From CAZQIC01 sp964593555 (GTDB lineage: Bacteria > Bacteroidota > Bacteroidia > JAFLBG01), in contig CAZQIC010000054.1 of assembly GCA_964593555.1 (NCBI GenBank), forward strand, positions 1 to 29,132: a stretch of 29,132 nt of DNA, in the 5' to 3' direction. A program made the translations under genes and the position numbers. The notes beneath the pieces are model-generated. The model was not told the origin of the DNA. It ran no database searches and was given only the letters and a program-made list of their open reading frames with translations. The first letter of the stretch is position 1, and every line of letters begins with the position of its first letter. Below are positions 1 to 7,967 of the stretch, piece by piece.

Positions 1-68
1 ATTTAATGAAGTATTTTTCATAAAAGAAAATTTGTTTATAATCCAAGCGCGATGTAGTTTAATTCAAT

Positions 69-479
69 TTAAACCAACTTCACCTTATACTTCTCCGCCA
101 TTTTTTTTACTTGTTCTTCGCTTATGCCATGATCGTTCTTACTATTGTGCCAATTTTCAACAGTAGCAACAAAAACAGTGTATGAATATTTTTGGGCGAG
201 CTTAAAATATGGTTCTATTTCCCAGTCGAGGGTAAATGTATTATGAATAAATATTTTGGATACGCAATTTACCATAGCGCCTTCCGTATTTGCCTCACAT
301 TGTTTGTATGCCAAATGGTTTTGAGCAAAATCAAATTTGTATTCACCGCTCTTGGGATCGGTAAAATAATCATCAATAGAAAAAACAGGATATTTATTTT
401 CGGAAAGTAAATGAGCCAAGGTAGTTTTTCCTGCACCGGGCAAACCTCTTAATAAGATTAAACTCTTTTCGGTATTCAT
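69..479 (-). CDS. small P-loop ATPase/kinase-like protein
   Basis: This 136-residue protein begins with a hydrophobic strand followed by a clear Walker A motif, GLPGAGKT, at about residues 12-19. That places it among the small AAA_33/zeta-toxin/polynucleotide-kinase-like P-loop proteins that bind ATP. A following SIDDYF segment (about 34-39) fits the acidic position after strand 2 in this fold. The length matches the short NEDD4-binding-protein-2-like bacterial members. The substrate cannot be deduced. Its ATG overlaps the TGA stop of the upstream DUF72 gene by four bases (ATGA), so the two are probably translated as a coupled pair. No signal peptide or membrane segment is present, so it should be cytoplasmic. 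Confidence 0.85.
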   Translation of the reverse strand: MNTEKSLILLRGLPGAGKTTLAHLLSENKYPVFSIDDYFTDPKSGEYKFDFAQNHLAYKQCEANTEGAMVNCVSKIFIHNTFTLDWEIEPYFKLAQKYSYTVFVATVENWHNSKNDHGISEEQVKKMAEKYKVKLV

Positions 480-1372
480 TTAAAAATTTGAGGAACTTTT
501 TTATCAACTAAAGTCTGTGGAACAGCCAAATCTGTTCCTAATTTTTTATTCAGCTTTTCAATAAAATAAGCAGATAGCAATGGCGATTCTTTTTCTACAT
601 TCTGGTGCACAAAAAAGTTTAATTCTTTTAATCCTTCATCATGCCATTTTTCTATTCTTACCAGCCAATCATCTAAACGCTTATAATCACTTTTGTGATT
701 CGCACCCACCCAACGTATAAATGCTTTGGGAGTAGTCAAACGCATATGCATTAAATCTCTTCTGCCAGCGGTATCTACCAATACATTGGAAATATTATTT
801 TTCTCTAATAAAGAATATAGTTCCGCAGAAACTTTCGGATCATTATACCAATCGGTATGCCTGAACTCTATCGCAAGTGGCGTTCCTTTCGGCCAGTTCT
901 CAATAAATTTTACAACCCGATCAAAATCCTTTGGCGCAAAATTATTATGCATCTGCAAAAAGATCATTCCCAGTTTTTCTTCGAGACCACTCACAGCGTG
1001 TACAAACTCTTTCACCAATGGCTCAACACTGTTCAGTCGTTTTAAATGACTAATGTCCTGCCTTATCTTCGGATAAAATCTGAAATCCTTTGGAGTTTTA
1101 TCTCTCCATTTTCCAAACTGATCTTTTCCGTAAGCCTGGTAAAATGTAGCATTCAGTTCAATGCTGTTGAATTGTGATGAGTAATATGCCAACTCATCCT
1201 TTGTCCCTCGCGGATAAAAGTTTTTAAGATCTGTTTTGTTCCACTTGGCACAGCCGACGTAAATTTTTAATTTTCCTTTTTTCGATTTTCCTAAAACAGT
1301 TTTTGTTTTGGGATCATCTTTTGGCAATTTAAAATCTATTTTACCGGGGTCATCTACTTTTCCGAATTCCAT
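476..1372 (-). CDS. DUF72 (YecE-like) family protein
   Basis: The 298-residue product carries the features of the DUF72 TIM-barrel-like family: an early YVGCAKWN strand (about 38-45), the FYP segment, YYSSQFNSIELNATFY (about 64-79) and an AIEFRHTDWY segment in the middle. The family's biochemical role is not established. The roughly 35 residues before the domain are lysine- and aspartate-rich and look unstructured. There is no signal peptide. It is the first gene of a two-gene unit with the P-loop protein, overlapping it by four bases. No promoter of the TAnnTTTG type is obvious immediately upstream. Confidence 0.88.
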   Translation of the reverse strand: MEFGKVDDPGKIDFKLPKDDPKTKTVLGKSKKGKLKIYVGCAKWNKTDLKNFYPRGTKDELAYYSSQFNSIELNATFYQAYGKDQFGKWRDKTPKDFRFYPKIRQDISHLKRLNSVEPLVKEFVHAVSGLEEKLGMIFLQMHNNFAPKDFDRVVKFIENWPKGTPLAIEFRHTDWYNDPKVSAELYSLLEKNNISNVLVDTAGRRDLMHMRLTTPKAFIRWVGANHKSDYKRLDDWLVRIEKWHDEGLKELNFFVHQNVEKESPLLSAYFIEKLNKKLGTDLAVPQTLVDKKVPQIFK

Positions 1373-1439
1373 TTTAATGTGAGTTAATTAGATACGTAGC
1401 AATTATTCTCATCTCGACTTCGCTACCAATAACGTGTTT

Positions 1440-1695
1440 TTTCAATTGATTGATCACCACTAAGTTCCTTGATAGGGTGTGGTGGCCCGAAAATCCGCCG
1501 TGCTCGGGTTCGCTTGTGCGCGCTTACGGATCGGATTTTCTTGACTTTTTTTGGTTACTTTTTTGATCCAAGCAAAAAAGTGACAAGAAAAATAATATTC
1601 GAATGATTTTCGATTTACAGAAAATGTCATTTTATATTGCTTTTTTTGAAAAAAAATTACTCCTCGATGTGACATCGCTCAGGATGATATTTGAA
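1440..1695. repeat. gene-free block resembling dispersed intergenic repeats
   Basis: The 327 bases between the DUF72 gene and the next gene hold no convincing gene. I see a GC-rich stretch (about 1470-1535) unlike the flanking AT-rich DNA, then a hairpin with arms GTTACTTTTTTG (1554-1565) and CAAAAAAGTGAC (1573-1584) around a 7-base loop, then a segment around 1660-1690 containing CTCCTCGATGTGACATCGCT. Segments of this kind recur between genes in Bacteroidota genomes, as far as I recall. A 71-codon reading frame runs through it but shows no domain and follows the repeat sequence. Confidence 0.5.
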
Positions 1696-1699
1696 TACG

Positions 1700-2980
1700 T
1701 TATTTCAACAGGATAACATGCCCCACCTTTTCGTGTTCAACACCTAACAGATCTTTGTATTTTGCCTTCCAGACGTACACATCCTGCTGAGCAATATTAC
1801 CTCCTCCATTTGCCTTACCATCCCATCCTGCTCCTAAGCTGTTCGATTTAAATATGAGGTTACCCCATCGATCATAAATACTAAATTCATATACTCCTTC
1901 ACCTAAGCGGTATCCTTTAGGCACAAATATATCGTTAAGCCCATCATTGTTAGGCGTAAATGAATTAGGAACATAATATTCTGTTTCTGCATTACAATCA
2001 TCTTCAGGAAGTACCGTAATTGTTTTGTAAGCGGTATCCGATCCAAATGCATTTGAAACAATTAATGATGTGGTATAAATTCCCGGTGTTGAATAACAAA
2101 TACCATTCGGATTTTGATCGGTTGAATTATCCGGTGTACCACCCGGGAAACTCCATGTCCATGCTGCAGGGAAGTAAATACTACTATCGCGATAATTGAT
2201 ACATTCATCTTCACACAATGAACTATCCACTATATGAATTTTCGCAATTGGAGGTATTGAACATAGAACAAGGTTAATACTATCAATGTAATAATATGTA
2301 TAAGCCAATGAACCCGCATTACAAGGATGAACAGGTATACCGCTTGCCTGTGTTGTAGTTGCTGCATTGCTGCGGAAATTACCAATGGTAATATAACTTT
2401 CACCGCCGGTTGCGGTGTATTGCCCTGATATCATTGTCCATGTTGCAGAATCCCTGATCACAGATGTTTCTTCTACCTGGGGAACAAAACCACTTAATAC
2501 GCCAATCCCGGCAGCACCAATTGCACTGTTTGAAAAATGCGCACCAATATTATTCGATGACAAAGATGAGCGGCTGCTCCTTAATACTCTGAAGCTTAAA
2601 CAATAAATTCCGTTTGCTACCAATGGTGAATTTAATGGCGCCTGCAGATATTCCCGTGAATTTGCATTGGCCTGGTAAATAATGATCCCAGCATAACCAC
2701 TTCCATGATATGGCGAAGCTACCCCAAAAAAATTATCAGGGGTATTTACAGTACATGCTCCTGCACAGGAATTAAAAAGATCGGAAGTGCCGGTATGAGC
2801 CCCTGGATAGGTCCATGGAGCTGCATAATTAAGCTGCGCTAAAAAAGCAGGACAGGGATTTACGGTTTCAAAACTCGGATTGGGGACCAAATTTTGAGCC
2901 TGATTTCTGCAAATGATTGCAAACAGAAATAGAAAAGACAACTTAATGCCCCATTTCATATTTGATACAAAACACCCCAT
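1700..2980 (-). CDS. secreted PKD protein with type B T9SS C-terminal domain
   Basis: This 426-residue protein has an N-terminal signal peptide; the hydrophobic core starts after MKWGIK, so the Met at 2959 is an equally good start. The mature protein opens with NLVPNPSFE, usual for a carbohydrate-binding-like jelly-roll domain in Bacteroidota surface proteins. A PKD domain follows at about 240-325 (WTWSFPGGTPD and GIYTTSLIVSN). The last roughly 90 residues form the gliding-motility-associated CHU_C domain: VPNSFTPNNDGLNDIF, then YDRWGNLIF and GWDG. That domain directs export through the type IX secretion system. It stands alone, with repeats on both sides. The ligand is unknown. Confidence 0.9.
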   Translation of the reverse strand: MGCFVSNMKWGIKLSFLFLFAIICRNQAQNLVPNPSFETVNPCPAFLAQLNYAAPWTYPGAHTGTSDLFNSCAGACTVNTPDNFFGVASPYHGSGYAGIIIYQANANSREYLQAPLNSPLVANGIYCLSFRVLRSSRSSLSSNNIGAHFSNSAIGAAGIGVLSGFVPQVEETSVIRDSATWTMISGQYTATGGESYITIGNFRSNAATTTQASGIPVHPCNAGSLAYTYYYIDSINLVLCSIPPIAKIHIVDSSLCEDECINYRDSSIYFPAAWTWSFPGGTPDNSTDQNPNGICYSTPGIYTTSLIVSNAFGSDTAYKTITVLPEDDCNAETEYYVPNSFTPNNDGLNDIFVPKGYRLGEGVYEFSIYDRWGNLIFKSNSLGAGWDGKANGGGNIAQQDVYVWKAKYKDLLGVEHEKVGHVILLK

Positions 2981-3041
2981 TTTATTAAATTAATAAAAAA
3001 AACGCAACTATTCAAAATTATGAGACATTACGAGTAGGTTT

Positions 3042-3138
3042 AGATGTATCCGTGTTTATCAGTGTAATCTATGGTGAACATTTATTTTACCACAGATAGC
3101 ACACCTGCCTGCCGGCAAGGCAGGGATTTTCACAGATG
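3042..3138. repeat. CACAGAT repeat block interrupted by a palindrome
   Basis: The right half carries CACAGATAGCACA (3091-3103), then a 21-base GC-rich palindrome (3104-3124, arms CCTGCCT and AGGCAGG), then GATTTTCACAGATG (3125-3138). Removing the palindrome joins CACA to GAT and restores a third CACAGAT copy. The left half (about 3047-3077) is an imperfect reverse complement of the right, so the whole block may fold into a long hairpin. It lies between two minus-strand genes and contains no gene. Confidence 0.6.
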
Positions 3139-3195
3139 AAAAATAAAACAACCCTTTGAAAAAGCCAAGTTACATTTTTGCGCATTATCAATGTT

Positions 3196-3825
3196 TTATG
3201 CGGGAGAATAGACAATTTTTTTTGTCTCGAAGAAAGGTTCACTAAAGTAACTGCTGACATCAACAACTTTTATTCTTTTTTCGTAGCCTTTTAATTCTTC
3301 AGTGAGATCGCCGCCTTTAAGAGCAATGATACCATTTGGCATATGATTAAATCCCTTGTGTCTTATTTTTCCATTTACCCAGTCCTTTAAAACCGGGAAC
3401 GCTGCAACGGCGCGTGTTAATACAAAGTCAAAGGTCTGCTCGACTTCCTCAGCCCTACCCTTTGCTGCTTCTACATTTGAAAGCTGCAATGCGTTGGCAA
3501 CTTCAGTTACAACTTTAATTTTTTTACCGATGGAATCGATCAGAAAAAAATCCACTTCAGGAAAAAGTATGGCCAATGGTATTCCCGGGAACCCGCCGCC
3601 TGTCCCAATATCCATCACTTGTGACGCCGGCCTGAACTCAATAAATTTTGCGATGGCTAGTGAATGTAAAACATGATGCTCATAAAATGAATCCATGTCC
3701 TTGCGGGAAATAACATTGATGTCGTTATTCCATTTTACATATAAATCTTTTAATTCCCTGAAGCGGGACTTTTGCAATTCATCTAATGAAGGGAAATATT
3801 TTTCGATAGGGCTTATATCACTCAT
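3196..3825 (-). CDS. rsmG: 16S rRNA (guanine-527-N7)-methyltransferase RsmG
   Basis: RsmG (GidB) uses S-adenosylmethionine to methylate N7 of G527 in 16S rRNA. The 209-residue length is normal. The N-terminal segment has YVKWNNDINVISRKD and HHVLHSLAIAKF, typical of the family. The SAM-binding loop is DIGTGGGFPGIPLAILFP at about 72-89, followed by the acidic end of strand 2 (FFLIDS) and KKIKVV. VLTRAVA near residue 135 is the usual strand 4 signature. It is the last gene of a minus-strand group after the sigma factor, with 71 bases between them. Confidence 0.96.
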   Translation of the reverse strand: MSDISPIEKYFPSLDELQKSRFRELKDLYVKWNNDINVISRKDMDSFYEHHVLHSLAIAKFIEFRPASQVMDIGTGGGFPGIPLAILFPEVDFFLIDSIGKKIKVVTEVANALQLSNVEAAKGRAEEVEQTFDFVLTRAVAAFPVLKDWVNGKIRHKGFNHMPNGIIALKGGDLTEELKGYEKRIKVVDVSSYFSEPFFETKKIVYSPA

Positions 3826-3896
3826 ACTACTTCGCCTGTAAATTGGACCACATTGAAATATGTTGCATGGCTACGTAGCACCAGTGGCAAGGAATG

Positions 3897-4514
3897 CTAG
3901 TGTTGGCCTTCAGATTTTTTGAGGATATTATACAGGAATTCCCTCGCCCTGAATAATTGAGCTTTTACAGTGCCTAAAGGAAGATCAAGTTTTTCAGCAA
4001 TTTCTTCGTAAGAAAGTTCTTCGAAATAACGCATCTCCACCAATACACGGTAACGTGGTTTTAATTTATCAACCACATCATGCATCATTTTTATCTTTTC
4101 CTTCTTCATCACCTTCTCTTCCGGATCAAGAATCTGGGAACGAAGATCCATGGACATTTCGCCGCCTTCATCATTTTCAAAAGTCCTATCGATAGAATAA
4201 GTAGCCGTGTTATTTTTTTTCCTGCGGATAAAATCAATACAGTTATTGGATGCTATTTTAAACAACCAAGTGCTAAATGCAAAATTAGGAGTGTATTGCT
4301 CTAGTCTTTTAAAGGCTTTTCCGAACGCTTCAATGGTTAAATCATCTGCATCATCCTTATTGTTCACCATTTTAAGCAGCATAAAATAAATGGAATCCCT
4401 GTAGCGGCCCATAAGTTCCGCATAGGCTTTCTGGTCCTTATTATCCAAGGCAAGCCTCACAAGCTTATAATCTTTTACGGCTTTCTCAGAAAGGTTTCCG
4501 TCTAATTGATCCAT
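3897..4514 (-). CDS. ECF-type RNA polymerase sigma factor
   Basis: This 205-residue protein is a sigma-70 family factor with only regions 2 and 4. Region 2 spans about 20-95: the helix with DDADDLTIEAFGKAF, then FSTWLFKIASNNCIDFIRRKK for -10 recognition and melting. Region 4 lies near 145-200 and has the helix-turn-helix LSYEEIAEKLDLPLGTVKAQLFRARE. The linker has an acidic stretch (FENDEGGEMSMD). No anti-sigma factor is adjacent, so it may belong to the Bacteroidota factors that act without a linked partner. Its start overlaps the end of the glycosyltransferase gene by 13 bases, so the two are probably cotranscribed. Confidence 0.95.
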   Translation of the reverse strand: MDQLDGNLSEKAVKDYKLVRLALDNKDQKAYAELMGRYRDSIYFMLLKMVNNKDDADDLTIEAFGKAFKRLEQYTPNFAFSTWLFKIASNNCIDFIRRKKNNTATYSIDRTFENDEGGEMSMDLRSQILDPEEKVMKKEKIKMMHDVVDKLKPRYRVLVEMRYFEELSYEEIAEKLDLPLGTVKAQLFRAREFLYNILKKSEGQH

Positions 4515-5629
4515 TTACTTTTACGAATAAAAAGATTGGTAAATCCCAATAATGGGTAAAAGAACATAATAATCAGTTCTAAAACCGGTGCTAAGATAAG
4601 CAAATCCTTTTCTTTTAGCCTTTTAGTAGCACCACTAAATATCACCATTTGCACAATAATACGGAATAAAAAAACACCCAGAATAACATAAACTTCATAC
4701 TGCATAATAAGCAATACAACGAAAAGTATATAAAAAAAGTACTGACTTAAACCTAATGTCACCAAGCGTGCTTGTGTACCGGATTTATAAAACTTAAAAG
4801 TGGTAATGTGTCTTCTCTTTTGCCTTATCCAAAGCTTTAAGGTTGGTTTTACTTTAGACACCGTGATGCTTTCTTCATCTATTTCAACAGTGGTATTCTT
4901 CTTATTCGCCACCTCATTTATAAAAAGATCGTCATCGCCTGATGCGATATGATAATGTGAAGCGAAACCTTTATTGTTAAAGAAGGCCGTTTTAGTGTAG
5001 GCCAGGTTTCTTCCAACTCCCATATACGGTCGTTTAGCAAGTCCGAAACCTAAATACTGAAGGGCGATATAAAACGTGTCGTAACGGATCACTTTATTCA
5101 AAAAACCCGGCGTTTTTTCATAAGCTCCATACCCCAGTACTATCGTTTTATCCTGCTGCATATGCTGCATCATATTTCTGAGCCAAAATTTACCATTGGG
5201 TTTACAATCGGCATCAGTCAATAATAAGTGTTCATGAAGTGCTCCCTTAATCCCCACCATTAAAGCGAATTTTTTGCCATGGTAATGATTCTCGTCTTCC
5301 TTAATGGTGATCACACGCAGGTTATTGAACTTTTTTGAAAACTCATCCAATACATCCGCCGTATTATCATAAGAACAATCGTTCACAACGATCACCTCAA
5401 ACTGCGGGTATTCCTGCTGAAGAATTACAGGAAGATGATTGACCAGGTTCCTTTCTTCGTTACGTGTACAAATAATTACTGATGTTGGCTGAAGCTCGCC
5501 GGGGGTTACTTTTCTTTTATAAAATGCCACCCTTCCAAAAATACCTATGTAATACCAAAGCTGAAAAAGCGCGCACAGCAAAAAAAGTCCGAGTATTACA
5601 AGCTCAATCGTTATATCGTTAATGGTCAT
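4502..5629 (-). CDS. membrane-bound family 2 glycosyltransferase
   Basis: The protein has an N-terminal membrane segment, a GT2 catalytic domain and two or three C-terminal membrane helices. The catalytic domain shows SVIICTRNEERNLVNHLP (nucleotide-binding strand), VIVVNDCSYDNT and the metal-binding LLTDADCKP. The later RQKRRHITTFK resembles the QxxRW-type motif of processive members. The donor and acceptor sugars are unknown. A frame runs up to an ATG at 5647, but a promoter element TACCTTTG on this strand (5652-5645) overlaps that codon, so I chose the second ATG, which begins MTINDITIELVILG. It probably heads an operon with the sigma factor and rsmG. Confidence 0.9.
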   Translation of the reverse strand: MTINDITIELVILGLFLLCALFQLWYYIGIFGRVAFYKRKVTPGELQPTSVIICTRNEERNLVNHLPVILQQEYPQFEVIVVNDCSYDNTADVLDEFSKKFNNLRVITIKEDENHYHGKKFALMVGIKGALHEHLLLTDADCKPNGKFWLRNMMQHMQQDKTIVLGYGAYEKTPGFLNKVIRYDTFYIALQYLGFGLAKRPYMGVGRNLAYTKTAFFNNKGFASHYHIASGDDDLFINEVANKKNTTVEIDEESITVSKVKPTLKLWIRQKRRHITTFKFYKSGTQARLVTLGLSQYFFYILFVVLLIMQYEVYVILGVFLFRIIVQMVIFSGATKRLKEKDLLILAPVLELIIMFFYPLLGFTNLFIRKSKWIN

Positions 5630-5644
5630 AAAATAATTAAAGTT

Positions 5645-5652
5645 CAAAGGTA
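5645..5652 (-). promoter_or_regulatory. -7 promoter element for the glycosyltransferase operon
   Basis: On the minus strand this reads TACCTTTG, matching the Bacteroidota -7 consensus TAnnTTTG. Transcription would begin near 5638-5640, giving about a 10-base leader to the ATG at 5629. I see no clear -33 TTG at the right distance. Confidence 0.45.
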
Positions 5653-5678
5653 TACGGAAGCAGTGTATGCGATTGTAT

Positions 5679-5686
5679 TATCTTTG
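5679..5686 (+). promoter_or_regulatory. -7 promoter element for the tgt operon
   Basis: TATCTTTG matches TAnnTTTG exactly. Transcription would start near 5692 and give a leader of about 65 bases. A good -33 TTG is missing. It stands back to back with the element of the glycosyltransferase operon. Confidence 0.5.
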
Positions 5687-5757
5687 AAAGGTTTTAACAA
5701 ATTAATTAACAAGTTGATTGCTGGTTGTTAGTTGTTGATTATTGATGAAATTTGACT

Positions 5758-6888
5758 TTGAAATTTGAACTAAAACATACCGACAAAGGAAGCAAGGCGC
5801 GTGCGGGAAGCGTCACTACCGCTCATGGGGTAATTGAAACTCCCATATTTATGCCGGTAGGTACAGCAGGTACGGTTAAAGCTGTGCACCAGCGGGAATT
5901 GATCAACGATGTAAAAGCACAAATAATTTTAGGCAATACTTATCACCTGTATTTACGTCCGGGTTTACCTGTTATTGAAAAAGCCGGTGGCCTCCACAAA
6001 TTCATCAATTGGGACAGACCCATACTTACCGATAGCGGCGGATACCAGGTATATTCCCTTTCTGCGAACAGGAAGATAAAGGAAGAAGGAGTAAAATTTA
6101 AATCACATATTGATGGCTCTACACATTTTTTCTCACCGGAGAACGCCATCGATATACAAAGAAGCATCGGGGCTGATATCATTATGGCATTTGATGAGTG
6201 TACTCCCTACCCTTGTGATTATAAGTACGCAAAAAAATCGATGGAGATGACCCATCGTTGGCTAAAGCGTTGCTGCGATCGCTTTGATAGTACAGAACCA
6301 AAGTATGGGTATGAACAAACTTTTTTTCCAATCATACAAGGAAGTACTTATAAAGATCTTCGAAAAGCTTCAGCAGAAGTTATCGCCTCTTTTAACAGGG
6401 AAGGAAATGCTATCGGTGGACTATCCGTTGGAGAACCTGCAGAAGAAATGTATTCCATGACCGAATTAGTATGCGAAATACTACCAGTCGAAAAACCACG
6501 TTATTTAATGGGCGTTGGTACACCTGTAAATATTTTAGAATGTATTGCTTTGGGTATTGACATGTTTGACTGCGTTATGCCAACAAGGAACGCGCGCAAC
6601 GGCATGTTATTTACCAGTGAAGGAATAATTAATATACGTAACGAGAAATGGAAAGAGGATTTTTCTGCGGTGGATCCAAATGGCTCGGCTTTTGTAGATG
6701 AATATTATACAAAAGCATATCTGCGGCATTTAAATCACTCGCAGGAGATACTCGGAGCGCAAATTGCAACAATACATAACCTGAGATTTTATCTTTGGCT
6801 GGTAGAAGAAGCAAGAAAACATATTATAGAAGGAACATTTGCCGATTGGAAAAATGGGATGGTAAAAAAACTGGGAACTAAACTGTGA
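5758..6888 (+). CDS. tgt: queuine tRNA-guanine transglycosylase (Tgt)
   Basis: Tgt exchanges guanine-34 for a queuosine precursor in tRNAs with GUN anticodons. The core motifs are present: LTDSGGYQVYSLS with the catalytic Asp, GGLSVGEP for base recognition, and DMFDCVMPTRNARNG with the nucleophilic Asp. The C-terminal zinc site is degenerate: where most bacterial Tgts have CxCxxC the sequence reads SAFVDEYYTKAYLRHL. I recall this as usual in Bacteroidota. There is no ATG in frame and a stop lies at 5746. I chose TTG at 5758 because it gives MKFELKH, the expected N terminus; TTG at 5752 is the alternative. Its TGA overlaps the GTG start of the permease gene. Confidence 0.95.
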   Translation: MKFELKHTDKGSKARAGSVTTAHGVIETPIFMPVGTAGTVKAVHQRELINDVKAQIILGNTYHLYLRPGLPVIEKAGGLHKFINWDRPILTDSGGYQVYSLSANRKIKEEGVKFKSHIDGSTHFFSPENAIDIQRSIGADIIMAFDECTPYPCDYKYAKKSMEMTHRWLKRCCDRFDSTEPKYGYEQTFFPIIQGSTYKDLRKASAEVIASFNREGNAIGGLSVGEPAEEMYSMTELVCEILPVEKPRYLMGVGTPVNILECIALGIDMFDCVMPTRNARNGMLFTSEGIINIRNEKWKEDFSAVDPNGSAFVDEYYTKAYLRHLNHSQEILGAQIATIHNLRFYLWLVEEARKHIIEGTFADWKNGMVKKLGTKL

Positions 6889-7961
6889 AAAAGTTAGACC
6901 TGTACATATTTAAAAAATTCCTCGGAACATTTTTCTTTTCGATAACGCTAATCATTGTGGTGGTGATCGTGTTTGACATTTCGGAGAAGATCGAAGATTT
7001 TATTAAGAAGGATGCGCCGCTTCATGCTATCGTATTCGATTACTACTTTAACTTCATTCCCTATTTTGTAAATCTTTTTAGTCCGCTGTTTACATTTATC
7101 GCAGTAATATTTTTCACTTCGCGTTTAGCATCACGCACAGAAATAGTTGCCATACTCAGCAGCGGCATCAGCTTCAAGAGATTTCTTGTCCCTTACTTTT
7201 TAGGCGCTACTGTTCTCGCTTCACTGTCTTTATATCTTAACAATTCATTGATACCGGAAACAAACAAAACCCGACTTCAGTTTGAAAATACGTATATAAA
7301 TAATGCATACAGGAACCAGGGTGTAAACATTCACAGGCAAATTGCACCCAATACATACGTATATGTTGAGCGGTTTAATAATACTGATAATACAGGTTTT
7401 AAATTCTCTCTTGAAAAATTCGATAAGGGCAAATTAAAATATAAAATGATGGCGGAGAATATTAAGTTCGATTCCGTTAATCAAAAATGGAGGATCAACA
7501 AATATTTCGAAAGGTATATCGGCGAAAAATCGGAGACTATGCGCAGCGGCAGCTTCATAGACACAACGCTAAATCTCAATCCAAGAGATTTTGGCGCCAG
7601 GATCAACAATATTGAAACCATGAACAGAGTGGAGCTGAACACATTTATTGAAGATGAAAAAAGTAAGGGATCCGGAAATATTGAAGTTTATGAATTGGAA
7701 AAATACAGAAGAATAGCCACTCCTTTTTCCACTTTTATTTTAACGCTAATTGGAGTTTCATTGGCAAGTCGTAAAGTGCGCGGCGGTGTTGGACTTCACA
7801 TGGGATTAGGGCTACTCATAAGCTTTTCCTATATTTTATTTATGCAAGTATTCAATACCTTTGCGGCAGGAGGTTTGTTATCACCGGCCATTGCGGTATG
7901 GATACCAAACATACTTTATGGAATTTTAGGAGGATTTTTATTTATGACGGCACCAAAATAA
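6885..7961 (+). CDS. LptF/LptG family permease (YjgP/YjgQ)
   Basis: This 358-residue protein is an inner-membrane permease of the family that, with LptB and LptC, extracts lipopolysaccharide for transport to the outer membrane. The family signature is at the N terminus: LDLYIFKKFLGTFFFS, then a first helix. Two further helices follow (about 55-78 and 100-120). A large periplasmic beta-rich domain fills residues 125-270, and three helices lie at the end (about 278-355). The segment ATPFSTFILTLIGVSLASRKVRGG is typical before the last helices. Translation starts at GTG, overlapping the tgt stop (GTGA), which suggests coupling. LptF and LptG cannot be told apart here. Confidence 0.92.
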   Translation: MKKLDLYIFKKFLGTFFFSITLIIVVVIVFDISEKIEDFIKKDAPLHAIVFDYYFNFIPYFVNLFSPLFTFIAVIFFTSRLASRTEIVAILSSGISFKRFLVPYFLGATVLASLSLYLNNSLIPETNKTRLQFENTYINNAYRNQGVNIHRQIAPNTYVYVERFNNTDNTGFKFSLEKFDKGKLKYKMMAENIKFDSVNQKWRINKYFERYIGEKSETMRSGSFIDTTLNLNPRDFGARINNIETMNRVELNTFIEDEKSKGSGNIEVYELEKYRRIATPFSTFILTLIGVSLASRKVRGGVGLHMGLGLLISFSYILFMQVFNTFAAGGLLSPAIAVWIPNILYGILGGFLFMTAPK

Positions 7962-7967
7962 TTTAAC

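Noticed and set aside
1460..1675. A 71-codon reading frame on the minus strand
   Set aside because: It follows the repeat-like block, includes its hairpin and shows no domain or start signal; I treat it as spurious.
6650..6730. Missing zinc cysteines in Tgt as a sign of inactivation
   Set aside because: The catalytic and recognition motifs are intact, and the cysteine-free version is, to my knowledge, usual in Bacteroidota.
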